Origin: Budorcas taxicolor
Taxonomy: Eukaryota; Chordata; Mammalia; Artiodactyla; Bovidae
Direction: 5' to 3'
Assembly: GCF_023091745.1 (NCBI RefSeq)
Contig: NC_068926.1
Location: 65,098,001-65,162,000 of the forward strand
DNA: 64,000 nt
Part shown: piece after piece, positions 10,748 through 21,659 of the stretch
Layout of the letters: each line of letters starts with the position of its first letter
How positions within the stretch are numbered: the stretch's first letter is position 1
Program-made: the position numbers and the translations under genes
Notes under the pieces: model-generated
Database searches by the model: none
What the model saw: the letters and a program-made list of their open reading frames with translations, nothing else
Told to the model about the DNA's origin: nothing

Positions 10748-11220
10748 CTCCCTCGCCTTCCCCCTCCCCTCCGGTCCATGCCTGTTAACCAGCCACATCC
10801 ACACCCCGCCACCCCAGGGTCCATACATCAAGCAAAGCCCCCAAACACACACCAAGTCATTTCTGAGTGGCACCACCAATGTCCCCACAGTCACTGTGGC
10901 TTTTTTTAGGACCCCACCCCGACCCCCCCGCAGGACCTATTAGAGGATCTACCCAGTGACAGAGCAGAGGAAGAAGCCCCATCCAGAGCCAGGGTAAGCT
11001 AGCCTTTCTTCGTCTGGGGTAGAAATGCTGCTTTCTTGGTTTCTTTCCTTTTCAATCCAATTATTAAATCTGGCCAGGGTACGTGAGGGGTGATAGGCAC
11101 CATTTCCATGGTGGGAGAGGAGAGGGTACTATTGCGTGAGAGTCTTTGACGGACTGACACCTGATCCAAGAGGGCATTTACAAATGACAGCATCAGTGGT
11201 ACATTTCGTGGTGGCGGAGT

Positions 11221-11250
11221 GGGGTGGAGGGGAATGGGGTGGGGGTAGGG
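11221..11250 (+). other. G-quadruplex-forming motif
   Basis: Five runs of three or more G (11,221-224, 229-232, 236-239, 241-245, 248-250) separated by loops of 4, 3, 1 and 2 bases meet the standard G4 rule on the plus strand. Confidence 0.7.
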
Positions 11251-11469
11251 CAGACCTTTTGCTTGGCAGCAATAGTTCCCTCTTGAATTTTGGTATAGCC
11301 GACCAATAAACTTGAGAGTCACAACCTTCAGGAAGAGCCCACATTTTCTGCGTACTGGCAGGTGGCATCAGGAAACATGGGATGTAGTCTGGAGTCACTT
11401 GCTGAGTGAAAAAAAATAAAAACATGCTGGCTTTCGTGGGCAGAGCCCACCTGATCCAGGTTGCATCTG

Positions 11470-13260
11470 GGACTGGCCAGGAGACGCACCCACGGGGACG
11501 AGGGTCGTGGGACAGACAGTCAGGGCCAAAGACATGGAGGTCCCCAGGCCTCTCCCACCTGGGGGCCCAGGAGGGACAAGTTTCTGCTTCACTCCTGTTT
11601 CTGGAAGTTGCCCGACAACCAGTCCTTATCTACACACTGTTGGCCAAGGGTTGTCTGGCTCAGAAACATATTTAAACGGCAGCGCTTTCATACCACGTGG
11701 CCAGGGCAGCTGTGGACCATTCTCATTGCAGAGGAGGCAGGAGGGGCTTGGGCCCCAGGGCTGGCCAGGGGGAGGGGACACAAGGAAAAGAGATGGGGGC
11801 TGACCCCAGGGTGGAGGTGGTCCCTGCTGCTCTCCTTTTCTGGCCCAGTGGTCATCAGTTGGAGAGCTCCTCTGACAGGTCTTGCAATTCTCAGGCCCAA
11901 ACTCCATGTCCACCCACTCATGAATACAGCAACCCTGGGCATTGCATCGGTGGGTCTCTGCAAGGGCACCACCTGTGTGTGTCTCCCGCATCAATTTTCA
12001 TCCAAGTGAGAACTGGACAGCTCAGCCCTTGGACAACCCATCTCCGCACCCCCCACCACCATCAGTGTCTAAAGTGTACCCCCTGGGCTGGGATCTAGTT
12101 CAGGGGTGGCAAGCTTCCCTCTGCTCAGCCTGTCCAGGCCTGCTGGGCCCACGTCAAGCAAGGGGCTCATCCACAGGCTCTAATCTCCATCGGGGCGAGA
12201 AAGGCGGGCTCTTGAAGCATCACTCCCTCCCCACCATCACCCGCCACCCCTCCCAACCCTGCGGTTCGGATTACAGATCACGTCTAGCACAGGTGTGCCT
12301 GGCCTCGCCCTTCGCCCTGCTGGGAACCCTCGAGGCCCCCTGGGTGTTGACCTTACTGTGCTCCCCAGGGCCTCACGTAGGGTCCTGGCACGTGTGCCTG
12401 AGCCCAGGAAGAATCTGCAAAGGCATGGTCACCGTCAGGCCGTCTAACTCCTCCAAAGCAAGGAGCCGCTTCTGACCTCGTTGTAGTGCACTGCCCCCAG
12501 TGGCCCCAAGCCAGAGCTGCCTGCTCCCACTGAAACCAATGAAAGCAAATCAAAAGAAACACTCAAGTCCCCTCCCCCGCCCCGCCCACCACCCATCGCC
12601 CGAGCCCTGTTTTAAGGGCCCCATCAACAAGAGAACATTTTCATCCTCACAGAACATTCCCCCACGAAGCTGCCCTGTGCCCGCCACGGGCTCTGCTCCC
12701 TTCAAGTCACCTAACCCACAAAGCCTGTGCACACCTCACAGGTGGATTTGCAGGCTAATAAAGTTGGAGGCCAGAGCGGGAAGGATCCAATGGAAGGGGA
12801 ACACGAGAAGTTGAAGGGAGGGATCTTCTCTCTCAGTGAAGGCTTTGCAAGTGCCATCAACCTCTGGGTGGAGGGCTCTGGCTCCAGGGAACCCTGGGAA
12901 AGGTCTATATGGTAACCCAGAGGAAGGAGCTCGGTGATGCTGAGTGACAGCCAGCCCAGCCTCTGCGAGCACAGGAAGGAAAAATGGGCCACTCTCTCTA
13001 TTAACTCTATTGCTCACGTTTGTGTCGCTAAGGAATGCATCCTGGAGAGCATTTGTAGCTCAGTGAGGGTGAAGGCTCTCCAGGGAGGGACTGACGCTCA
13101 GGCAGGGTCCAATAGGTCAGGGTCCCCAGGAGCAATCAGGTTCCCCATGCCTCTTTGGAGACTGATGAAGAGGGACATGAAATAAGAAAGAAGGAAGTAT
13201 GTGTGAGGGCTTGTGTTGCTCTTTTCTTATATTAATGACGTAACAGTGGGGGACACTAAG
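11470..13260 (+). repeat. Ancient segmental duplication, copy A
   Basis: Collinear and same-strand with 62,575-63,945. Matching anchors, in order: 'aagggttgtctggctcagaa' (~11,647) with 'agggattgtctgacccagaa' (~62,764); 'cctggcacgtgtgcctgag' (~12,382) with 'cctggcacgtgtgtgagag' (~63,103); 'ggtgatgctgagtgacagcc' (~12,932) with 'agtgatgctgagtgagccag'; and 'ggccactctctctattaact' (~12,987) with 'gagccactctctctaatata'. Many substitutions and indels, so the duplication is old. The unit's identity is unknown; it could be an unrecognised old repeat or a gene-family flank. No coding frame is conserved between the copies. Confidence 0.6.
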
Positions 13261-13553
13261 CCTATGTATGGGCTTCAAGATTTAAGATTTATCTTTCCCC
13301 TGACATAAAGAGCTCCCATGAGCTCTTTCCTGACTTTGCCAAAGCAAAGCCTTTGCTTACGTTTGCTTGGCATCTCTTGGGAATAAAGCACAAGCATTAC
13401 TGGTCGGGCTTTGGGGGTTGAGCTGGGATGAGGCCTTCTGGTGGGACGTGACTCCCTCACCAACACTGGAACCTAGAGACACAGTCCCTCGTGTGCGCTC
13501 CAGGTGCTGGGGGAGAAGCAGACGCCCTTCCTCTGCACGTGCAGGTCTCGCGG
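13172..13553 (+). repeat. Recent direct duplication, copy 1
   Basis: Nearly identical to 14,530-14,908: by direct comparison six substitutions and one 3-base indel over about 380 bp. It contains an AATAAA at about 13,382 and a 9 bp-arm inverted repeat (AAAGAGCTC...GAGCTCTTT) near 13,307. The two copies lie 1,355 bp apart in the same orientation. The AATAAA and palindromes give it the look of a retroviral LTR, but the DNA between the copies shows no retroviral sequence. Confidence 0.9.
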
Positions 13554-14529
13554 CAGCCCCTCCACTGGGGGGCTCGGGTTTCCTGTCCTCAGGTTTCCTC
13601 CCAGTTTGAGGGGGCTGCTCCCAGGGGTGAGGAAGTTAGAGATGACGTCCCCCCAGGTCCCCTCCACAGGCTCCCAGGTCCTCCCACAGAGCTGAGGGGG
13701 AGCACACTCTGGAGCACCTTTCTTGCCTCCACTCCTCACCCACATCCCAAATCCTGGGGCCAGCCGCCCCTCGAGCCCCTCCACAGCCAGCAGGAATTCT
13801 CCAGGACGGTGTGAATGACTGTGGGGTCGGCTGCACACCCCTGTCCTCACAGTCCTGCTGACCCGGTCCCCTGGGAGTGACCTGCCCCAGGACAGCGCCT
13901 CTGGGCAGCGGGGCCAGGGGTCATGGCTCTTCTCAGAAGCCCCTGCCCCCGCCAGACAGTGTCTGCTCCTGGCCTGCTACACCCCAGCCCGGCCGGCCCT
14001 GCCACCTTCCCCCAGGCCGGCCCCGGTCCCCGCCTCCCCGTCCCCAGTCCTTCCAAGGCTCCAGGACTAACCCTGGCCAGGAGTGGGAATATTTATGTGA
14101 CCAACACCTGCTGGAGGACGACCCTGTTGCATCGCTTGCAGAGCAAGAGAATTTGGACAAGTTACTTTACCTCTAAGCTTGTGTTCATCTTCAGAACGTA
14201 ACAGATTTGCTGTGAGTCTCAAATGTCTCCCAGGAACCTAAAGTTGCCCCAGGATGGGACAGTCACTCACTACATGGAGTTAGCTGTCAGTCTCTGCCAC
14301 AGAGCCCATCACAGCCAGGATGTCAATCGTGGTAGGGGTTCCCAGGGTAGGGATGGGGGGTGGAACACCCATGATTACTTCTCTTTCCATGCTCCCATGT
14401 TAGAGAACACTGATGGATGGAGGTTGACAAGGAGACAGGAAACGGGCTTTTACGAAAGAGAGAAAAACAGGGAGGTTAAGTCATGAAGGGAGGGGGTGGA
14501 ACAGAAGGCAATGTATGCAGTGACATGGG
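13554..14529. other. Spacer between the two duplicate copies
   Basis: GC-rich to about 14,080, then mixed. No primer-binding site, gag or pol similarity that I can recognise, and no assured exon. Confidence 0.5.
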
Positions 14530-14908
14530 GGGACATGAAATAAAGAAGGAAGTATGTGTGAGGGCTTGTGTTGCTCTTTTCTTATATTAATGACATAACA
14601 GTGGGGGACACTAAGCCTATGTATGGGCTTCAAGATTTAAGATTTATCTTTCCCCTGACATAAAGAGCTCTCATGAGCTCTTTCCTGACTTTGCCAAAGC
14701 AAAGCCTTTGCTTACGTTTGCTTGGCATCTCTTGGGAATAAAGCACAAGCATTACTGGTCGGGCTTTGGGGGTTGAGCTGGGATGAGGCCTTCTGGTGGG
14801 ACGTGACTCCCTCGCCCACACTGGAACCTAGAGACACAGTCCCTCATGTGCGCTCCAGGTGCTGGGGGAGAAGCAGACGCCCTTCCTCTGCATGTGCAGG
14901 TCTCGCGG
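14530..14908 (+). repeat. Recent direct duplication, copy 2
   Basis: Partner of 13,172-13,553. The left edge shares GGGACA with copy 1 and the right edge ends at 'tctcgcgg' in both. Four of the six differences are C/T or G/A changes, three of them CpG decay. The flanks right of the two copies are unrelated. Confidence 0.9.
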
Positions 14909-15530
14909 TGCCGTAGTGCAGTAGTGACTGCCTTCTTGGAGGAACAGGATGACACAGGCATTCATTCTCGGCCACACAGTTTGCGGGCTGGGAAACGACG
15001 TTGGAGATCGCAAGCCCACCAACGCCCCCCCACATTGCAAAAGTGACAAGATCCAGGCCCTAGAGGAGAATGCATGGTAGGGGGAGGGGTCAGAAAAGAT
15101 CCAAAAGTCAGGCTTTACCCCTGCCAGGAGCAGCAGGACCCCGAGTTCTCAGCCAGATTCCCAAGGCCTCCCCACCCCCATTCTTGCAATTCTCCATGTG
15201 GGGCATTACTTGGTGGATTTTGAAGCCTCTTAAAGAGAGAGCAACAATCTGCATGTGATTTACTCCTCTTTTTAAAATCCTCATTCTCTTATTCATAAGC
15301 TCCTCTTTCTAGCTCTTTCCTGTCCTCTCCTTCCCTCTTTTTCTGCTTCTCATTCAGAAAGACTTGGTCTCATCCAGGCACTTGAGGCCCTGGGATCGGC
15401 TATAAAATCTATACAATAATCTCCCTGCAGCCCTCCTCCCCCATTACCCTGGCTCCTGACAACTCCACCCTCAACCCCTGTCTGTATCAGTGAATTCTAT
15501 GGAGAGGGTAACCCCAAGTACCCCTCCAAG

Positions 15531-15554
15531 CCCACCCCGCCCCACCCCATGCCC
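15531..15554 (-). other. G-quadruplex motif on minus strand
   Basis: C runs at 15,531-533, 535-538, 540-543, 545-548 and 552-554 give, on the minus strand, five G runs with loops of 3, 1, 1 and 1 bases, a very compact G4 pattern. Confidence 0.75.
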
Positions 15555-16149
15555 ACCTACCACCTCCCATCCCTACCCAACCCGTCCAACTTCCAGCCCC
15601 CATCCTATACCCCACAGCCCCAGGCCCAGGCAAGAGGAGGGGCTTGAGTGTCAGAAGGGCTGGCCCCACCCTGCTGGAGGGACCCCCAGGACATCTGGCT
15701 CCGCCCTGGACCTCCATCACACCACTGCTGCTTCAGCCATCAGTGAGTGTCCCGCCCTGGGCAGCTGTGGACACACATAGTTGTTCCTTGCCCTCCAACC
15801 GTCCGATTCTCTAGTCCTGGATTCAAGAGAAAGGATGAGGTAAAAGGGGACGAGGAAGAACAAGAAGAGGAAATGCGAGCGCAGAGCGGGCAGGAGGAAG
15901 AGCAGAAGGCAAATAAGGGCACGCACCTCCCCTGCCATCCCTGGCTTTTTTTTTTTTTTTTCTTGGCGCTTCAGGAAAACCCAAAACCAGAGAAGAGCAT
16001 GGAGGTGGCCATCTCTGTGTGTGAGCGCAACAGCAGAGACAAGAGTATGGCGGTCATCGACACATACAACTGGTGGATGGCCTGAGCGCAACTCGTCAGG
16101 GAATGGTCCCCATTCCACAGAACCCGAGGATGCCAGGCTCCTCCATTCA

Positions 16150-16170
16150 GGGCGGGGGCGGGGGCAGGGG
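16150..16170 (+). other. G-quadruplex motif with GC boxes
   Basis: G runs at 16,150-152, 154-158, 160-164 and 167-170 separated by 1, 1 and 2 bases. The same bases contain overlapping GGGCGGGG-type Sp1 sites. Confidence 0.75.
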
Positions 16171-16926
16171 CGGCCAGTGGGACAAGCCATGCACGTCATC
16201 CCTGGAGGTATTGTTCACATCGTATTCTCTGTAAAAGGTGTCCCTGGCACGGGTTTGACATCTCCCTCTGTAGGACCCAGCCTTGCCCCTCCCAGCCAGC
16301 CAAGGTCAGCAGGCCAATGGCCACATCCCCAGTTAATCACGAGATGTGGTGAGATACTGAGGATGGCCTGGGTAACCTTGAGTGCAGGCTTCCTGGGAAA
16401 GGGTGAGAAGGACAGACATACCGGGGCTCCTTCTCGTGAGCAGACAGCTCCCTTGTGGGCACGCAGCCACCCTGACGTCAAGCAGGGGACCCTGCAGAAT
16501 CCACACCTGGCTGGGATTTACCCAACTACCTGCCTCAGCCTCTGTGGAGCCCCATGGAACAGCCTGGGTCACCTCATGGCACCATTTCTCAACTTCAGGT
16601 TCTATTGATTTTTAATAGATGTGTGAAAATTGAATACAACACACACACACAAATGAAGGCCAATTCAAAGCAATGCTAATTTAGCTTGCATTAAAGAGCC
16701 AGTCTTCCAAACTAATAATCTTAAAATTAAATATCGAGTGGATCTGGTTTCATGGCACTCTGAAAAGCGGTGTCTTCTGTAAACTTTTCATGTTGGGATG
16801 GGGTAAAGTGGTGAAAATTATGATCCTGTCATAGCAGAAGAAACACAGGCAAGTTTGGCTGGGATGTTAAAGAAAAATGGTTCTTAGGGGAAAAGAGAAC
16901 ATTGTGGTTCTCTGACCATTTCCACT

Positions 16927-17045
16927 GACTCAATGGACATGAGTTTGAGCAAGCTCCAGGAGTTGGTGATGGACAGGGAAACCTGGCGTGCTGCAGTCCA
17001 TGGGGTCTCAAAGAGTCAGACACGACTGAGCAACTGGACTGAACC
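16927..17045 (+). mobile_element. Short BovB 3' end with target duplication
   Basis: Only the last ~119 bp of BovB ('ggagttggtgatggacaggg' to 'gagcaactggactgaac'). Flanks 'gaccatttccact' (16,914-16,926) and 'gaccttttccacc' (17,046-17,058) match at 11 of 13 bases. Confidence 0.9.
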
Positions 17046-17058
17046 GACCTTTTCCACC

Positions 17059-18261
17059 GTGTGGGTCTCCCAATGAGCCGGGTGAGTAGGGCTGGAGGGA
17101 CGGGGTTATTTACCACGCCCACCTGTGTCATCAGACCTCCCGCTCCTCAGAGCGCCCAGATGGAGGGACCCAGCCTTTCTTTTCATCCTGGAGCCCCACA
17201 GCCTCCCCTTTCCTCCGCATCACTCACTCTGTTTCATAGGACCAGTCACTTGAACACTGCCTGGCCAAACGCCCAGGTTAAATCACTGCTCAGAGAACAT
17301 CTCTCCGCTACTAGACAACACGTTTAGTAAAGAGCAACAAACAGGCCCCAGTGCCCTGGGGATGTGAACCCTGGAGGAGCCAGGGCCTAGGTCTGACTAG
17401 CCCCCTGGGTCCTGCACACTGACCAGAGCGCCCACCTACCGCTCCACTGAGTCCAGCACCTGCATGTGTGGGGCAGGTTCTGGGGCGACACCTGCGAAGG
17501 AAGGTCCATGACCCGGAGGACTGAAACTCAGAGGGGATGGAGCTTCCAGTGTCTGGAAGCTTAAATGAGACACGTGAGGTGAAGGAAGGAGGGCCGCCTC
17601 CCTACGTCTCCTGAGTCAGCTGTTTCGTGCCTGTTTTCTTCCCTGATATGATCCAGATGGGTTCAACATTAGTTTCCTATATATGTTTTATATTTAACCC
17701 TTTAAATATCAAGCAAAATCGAGCCCCTGCTGGGTTTATTTGGCAAACATTTGTATGTAAAATAACACACAAGTATAGAAAAAGCACCCTCACCAAAGAG
17801 AGGGCTCAGTGGACTGCAATGAGCACCCCACTCTGGGAAGTAGTCGTGTTTTCCTCTGTAAAAGCCCAGGTGCTTCTGACAAGCTCCTCTCACAGCTTCC
17901 TAACCCTGACCTCAGACATCCACAGCAGAAGTCCCAAAGACACTGGATTCTCCCAGCCCTCCAGCTCCCTCCGCTACTTTCCAGGTGTGTTGCCACACTA
18001 ATTTTGAGCTAACTGTGTGTAAATCATTGTGCTTGTAGTATGCACGGATAACTGATTTTCATTCTTATAACCTGTTAAGTTAGCAACTCCTCTACTTCCC
18101 TTCTTCAGAGGGCTGCCAGCATGCTGGGGATATCCTGTGTACTGAACTGGGTGTTGGACAGATGTGCTTATATTTCCAAGAAACCATAAAGCTCTATACT
18201 TAAGATCTGTGCCCTGTACAATATACCAAATAAGCTTCTGTTGAAAGAAATGCAAAAAAGA
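17059..18261. other. No recognised gene or repeat
   Basis: Mixed composition, an AP-1-like 'tgagtcagc' near 17,612, and a pure A run near 18,262. I see no supported exon. Confidence 0.4.
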
Positions 18262-18545
18262 AAAAAAAAAATTCCACAAAACAGACTTCAGGCCCAGATG
18301 GCTAGCTCTGATTTCTACCAAACATTTAAATGGAAGTTGATGCCCATCTCCTAACACACTCTTCCAGAGAACAGATATAGAGAGAACACACCTAACACTG
18401 CCTTTATCGAACCAGGAGAATACTGTCTCAACCCCAGCAATAGACATTAGTAGACAAAGACAACAGCATCAGACAAAGAAAATCACAGGCCAAATGGTCC
18501 TGAATGTTGATGTCAAAATCCAAAGCCAAATATTAGCAGTCTGAA
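18262..18545 (+). mobile_element. L1 ORF2 internal fragment
   Basis: 'caggcccagatggctagc', 'gatttctaccaaacattta' and 'aaatcacaggccaaatggtc' match in order the L1 ORF2 region upstream of the reverse transcriptase core. Degenerate, with indels. Confidence 0.75.
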
Positions 18546-18650
18546 TCCAGAGGTCTTCAGAAAGGAAGGAAGCTGGGACTTCCTGGCAGGATTTCCATTG
18601 GTTGATGTGGACAGGACCGCTGGGTGTTTGGGTGCTGCCTGGGAGAATGA

Positions 18651-19940
18651 CGGTGCTGGGAGCCAGTGTGAGGAATCCCACCCATGGCAAAGGTCATGAG
18701 GAAGGAAGCCTGACAAAACACAAGGGCGTGATCAGGCTTCAGGAGTTCCCCCTGGAATTTCCTGAGCATCCACCCCCCAAAACCAGAGTCTGCCTGCTTT
18801 ACTGTGTTATGCTTTCCACCTACTCTTCTGACATTAACAGGGGGCTGTCCCCCACACCACCTTTTTCTGGAAAAAGTTAATTTAGAGCTTTTAGATAATA
18901 AATCTCCTGGGCATAATAAGAGTGTTTCAATCCTAAAACCCCTCTGATGGCTTTCTAGCCTGCCTGCCGGGCTCTTACAGCTGCGCATGTGATTGTTTGC
19001 AGCCTCCCGACCGCAAGAGGCACAGGAAGCTTAAAACATCCTAGGAATTTGACTTCTGAGGAGTCAAAATCATTAGAATAGGACTGATTAAAGGTTTCAT
19101 CTGTTGAGCCAATACTTGTTGCCAAATTTTCATATCTTTTATTTGTAGGTATAGTTGGTATATAGAAAAAACAGGTAGACCTGGTATTAGCAACATTAGA
19201 TCTTTGAGTTAAGTACTTTCTTTGTTATAACCCACTGCACCTTTGTTCTACAGGAATGTAACTTTATTTAGTACTTTGAGGGTGATGCAGAGTAAAGAAA
19301 AAACTCTTCTAGGGAAAAAAGAGTTTTTCTGGTTGATAGACATTTATCTAGCAAGAGAGCCATAAAAATGTTAACAGGCCTCTTGGCCAGAAGATAATGT
19401 AAACCACCTGAGATCTTTTGTATACGGGAAGGTATGCAAAAAGAAAGCCTGGTCTCAATGAGGGTCAGGACTGCTGCCCCTGCATAACTCTGCATATTCC
19501 GTTATTTCTTTATGTACAACTTGGGGTATATAAGCTGCTTTTGAAAATAAAGTTGTGAGTCTTGCACCGATGCTGGGCTCCCCCATGTGGTTCTTTTCTC
19601 CCCTTTTCCGGCTGAATTCCCATCTGGAGCATGGAGGCTCGCCAAGTCTACTTACTTGCCCTGGCTTCTAAGATCCATGCGAGAGGGAGCCCAAGGCGGG
19701 GCACCCTCCACTATTCAAGTGGGCGCCGGTGGCTTAATGTAGATGGTGCAAACCTCTTGTCTCAAGGTTTTATTAGTTTTCCACGTAAACCAAGTTATTT
19801 AGCCTCTTTTCTCCACTAATTTTCCTACTACACTATTCTTTCCTAATCTCTTTATATTTCTAATTAAATAGTCTTTTCCCAGACTCCAACTCCATCCCCG
19901 CTTTGAATTCCTTGGATCCACCGGGGCTGGACCCTGGCGA
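18651..19940 (+). mobile_element. Class II (betaretrovirus-type) ERV LTR
   Basis: Long (~1.3 kb) LTR starting near 'tgctgggagccagtgtgagg'. A TATA box (TATATAAG, 19,527-19,534) is followed closely by AATAAA at 19,546-19,551. The ~390 bp after that form an unusually long R/U5, ending in 'ggggctggaccctggc' just before a tRNA-Lys-type primer-binding site. It matches my memory of a common ruminant ERV2 LTR. The left boundary is approximate. It is the 5' LTR of a truncated provirus. Confidence 0.75.
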
Positions 19941-19958
19941 GCGGTGCCCGAACAGGTG
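19941..19958 (+). other. Retroviral primer-binding site, tRNA-Lys type
   Basis: CGGTGCCCGAACAGG agrees with the tRNA-Lys primer-binding consensus TGGCGCCCGAACAGG except at two positions and lies directly after the LTR end, so transcription ran left to right. About 65 bp later the viral sequence is lost, and no gag can be recognised. Confidence 0.75.
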
Positions 19959-20034
19959 GGGGAGCCCAGCATGAAGGGACAATGCCATCAGGTTACAGGA
20001 ATGAGCATTTAGTGACAGAGGTGTGGAGGGCCTG

Positions 20035-21256
20035 ATCTTTCAAGGAAATTCTTTCCAGAATATTAGACGGCTTTGGGGTCAGGGATCAACATGTCAAGGA
20101 GGGTCAAGCTGGGTCAGGCAGGTGCCCTCCTGTTGGCTAAGACCCCTCTTGTCCTCAGAGCAACCGTGGGGCAGGAGGATTGAGGGGCCAAAGGGAGCAG
20201 AGTCCTGGGCTCCAGGGTCCAGGGCACCATCTAGAGGATTTAGGGGTTCAGAGATTCTGTCCCACACCCATCTGTCATCAGCTTTGAGACTCTGGGAAAG
20301 TCACTGAAAATCTGGACATTTTAGTGCCAAGTATATACGGATCCCAGCACCTGCCCTGAGTGTTTCCTCCCTGCCCCCACAGCTGATGTGGGGATCACAG
20401 GAGATAACAGATAAACTCTTCACAAGCTGCAAAGCATCACACCCGTAACCTCCCCTCATCCTCTGCCCTGTGGCATCCAGGAGGCAGCACTTCTATGTTT
20501 CTTGCTTATTCTTCCAGACATTTAATTTCTGAACACTTAGGTGCACCTATGAAGGACCAGTCATTTTTCTTCAGAGTCTACCTTACTTTGTATATTAAGC
20601 ATCATGTAATACTAATAAGTGGGCCCATTAACATTTCCATATCACAGAACAGGGAACTGAGGACAGAGAGGTTAAGTAACCTTCCCAGGTTCACGTGATG
20701 CCTGGTATTTGAACCCAGACCATCAGGCACCAGCCCCCATGCCCTCAGTCACTGTGCTGAGCGCCCTTTCTATATTATCTCATCTGAATAAAGTCATGTT
20801 CCAGTGTGATCAGCGCTGAATAGTCTGGAGTGTATTAACTGCACACCACATTGTAACATGCCTCTCCCCAGCCGCAGCTTTGATTCAGCTGACTCCCCTA
20901 GGCAGCTGGCGATCAAGGAGAACAGAAGTGGGACCTGGGAATGAATTGATATTTCCCCATGGTCTTCTCCCAGGACTATGTCAATAGTTCTGCTTTGAAT
21001 GTATTTTCCAGGATTGTGGCCCGGTTAACCAAAAGAAAAGGACCACAACGGATTCAGACACTGGACGCACAAGAATATCATGTGCGGTCAAGATGGTCTG
21101 TTCACCATTCCCAGCCGTGGTTCAGACACATCAGAATTCACTTCTGGCCAAACCACAGGTAGGGGCAGACGTGTGCCACCCCCACTAACCACTCCATTGA
21201 AGGCACTGTGGGCGTAACACCAGTGAGTAGGTCCAAGAGTAAAGGCTGTAGTGGAC
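20035..21256 (+). repeat. Old tandem duplication, copy 1
   Basis: Collinear with 21,660-22,886 on the same strand. Paired anchors: 'tttggggtcagggat' / 'tttgggctcagggat'; 'ggcaggaggattga' / 'ggcaggaggatgtg'; 'gactctgggaaagt' / 'gactctgggcaagt'; 'acagggaactgaggaca' / 'ccagggaactgagaaac'; 'ccactccattgaaggcactg' / 'ccactccattgaagtcactg'. A MIR-like stretch ('aggttaagtaaccttcccag', ~20,670) is present in both copies, so the MIR predates the duplication. Confidence 0.75.
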
Positions 21257-21659
21257 ACAGCAGAGCCTGGATCTGGGTGAGCGAGGACTGGGCAGATGGT
21301 GCCCACTCAGAACCAGTTCAGCCACTGCCCGCCCGCAACCAGGCCTTAGTCCAGGCTTTAGTCAGTGAGGCGCTGGGGCCCACAGACTTCATTCATTAAG
21401 CCCCCCAAACACCACCAGCCCAGGAGATCCCGTTCCCAGCTAGTGAGTAGCCACTGCTCCTCGTCCAGGTTTGGGCAGTTGAAGATGATGCGAATTCTCT
21501 GTGCAACTGTCATGTGGGCAGTTGGTTTAGAATGTCCTGGGTTCTGAGCCAGTTCGAGTCAAGCAGGTTACTGGTCATTCAGGGTGGTCACCTGACCACC
21601 AGGAAGTCTCACTGCAAAGCAGCAGCAGACAGAATCATGTGCTGAGGGGGGCGGGGGCA
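21257..21659. other. Spacer between tandem copies
   Basis: About 400 bp unique to the junction of the tandem pair. No gene or repeat recognised. Confidence 0.4.

Larger units (their letters stand above)
8201..11469. other. Repeat-poor GC-rich stretch, no gene established
   Basis: About 3.3 kb with no recognised transposon apart from possible MIR traces near 9,040-9,130. A GT-rich patch lies near 8,840-8,945. Open frames here (up to ~200 codons) overlap on several strands and frames, as expected by chance in GC-rich DNA, and none resembles a family I know. Exons of a non-coding RNA cannot be excluded. Confidence 0.4.
14909..16921. other. GC-rich to mixed, no gene established
   Basis: No recognised transposon over 2 kb. 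Contains a pyrimidine-rich tract (15,510-15,620), a 17 T run near 15,950, two G-quadruplex motifs and a short CA run near 16,640. Open frames are short and overlapping. Confidence 0.4.

Noticed and set aside
9256..12475. Several open frames of 177-200 codons on the plus strand
   Set aside because: They overlap in different frames with equally long minus-strand frames, none resembles a known protein, and none is conserved in the paralogous segment at 62.6 kb.
12484..12500. A second CTCF-like site (GCCCCCAGTGG)
   Set aside because: One base is missing within the core compared with the motif, so spacing is wrong.
13560..13580. A tRNA-Pro-type primer-binding site after the first duplicate copy
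   Set aside because: TGGGGGGCTCGG resembles the start of the motif, but the following bases do not match and the distance from any LTR end is wrong.
13172..14908. A complete small provirus with two LTRs
   Set aside because: The copies look LTR-like, but the spacer lacks recognisable primer-binding, gag or pol sequence, no duplication brackets the pair, and the first part of the unit has a counterpart in the older 62.6 kb segment.
11470..16600. Immunoglobulin lambda variable segments (because POM121L and IGL genes are neighbours in some mammals)
   Set aside because: No recombination-signal heptamer/nonamer pair and no V-domain cysteine or tyrosine-cysteine motif was found in this region.
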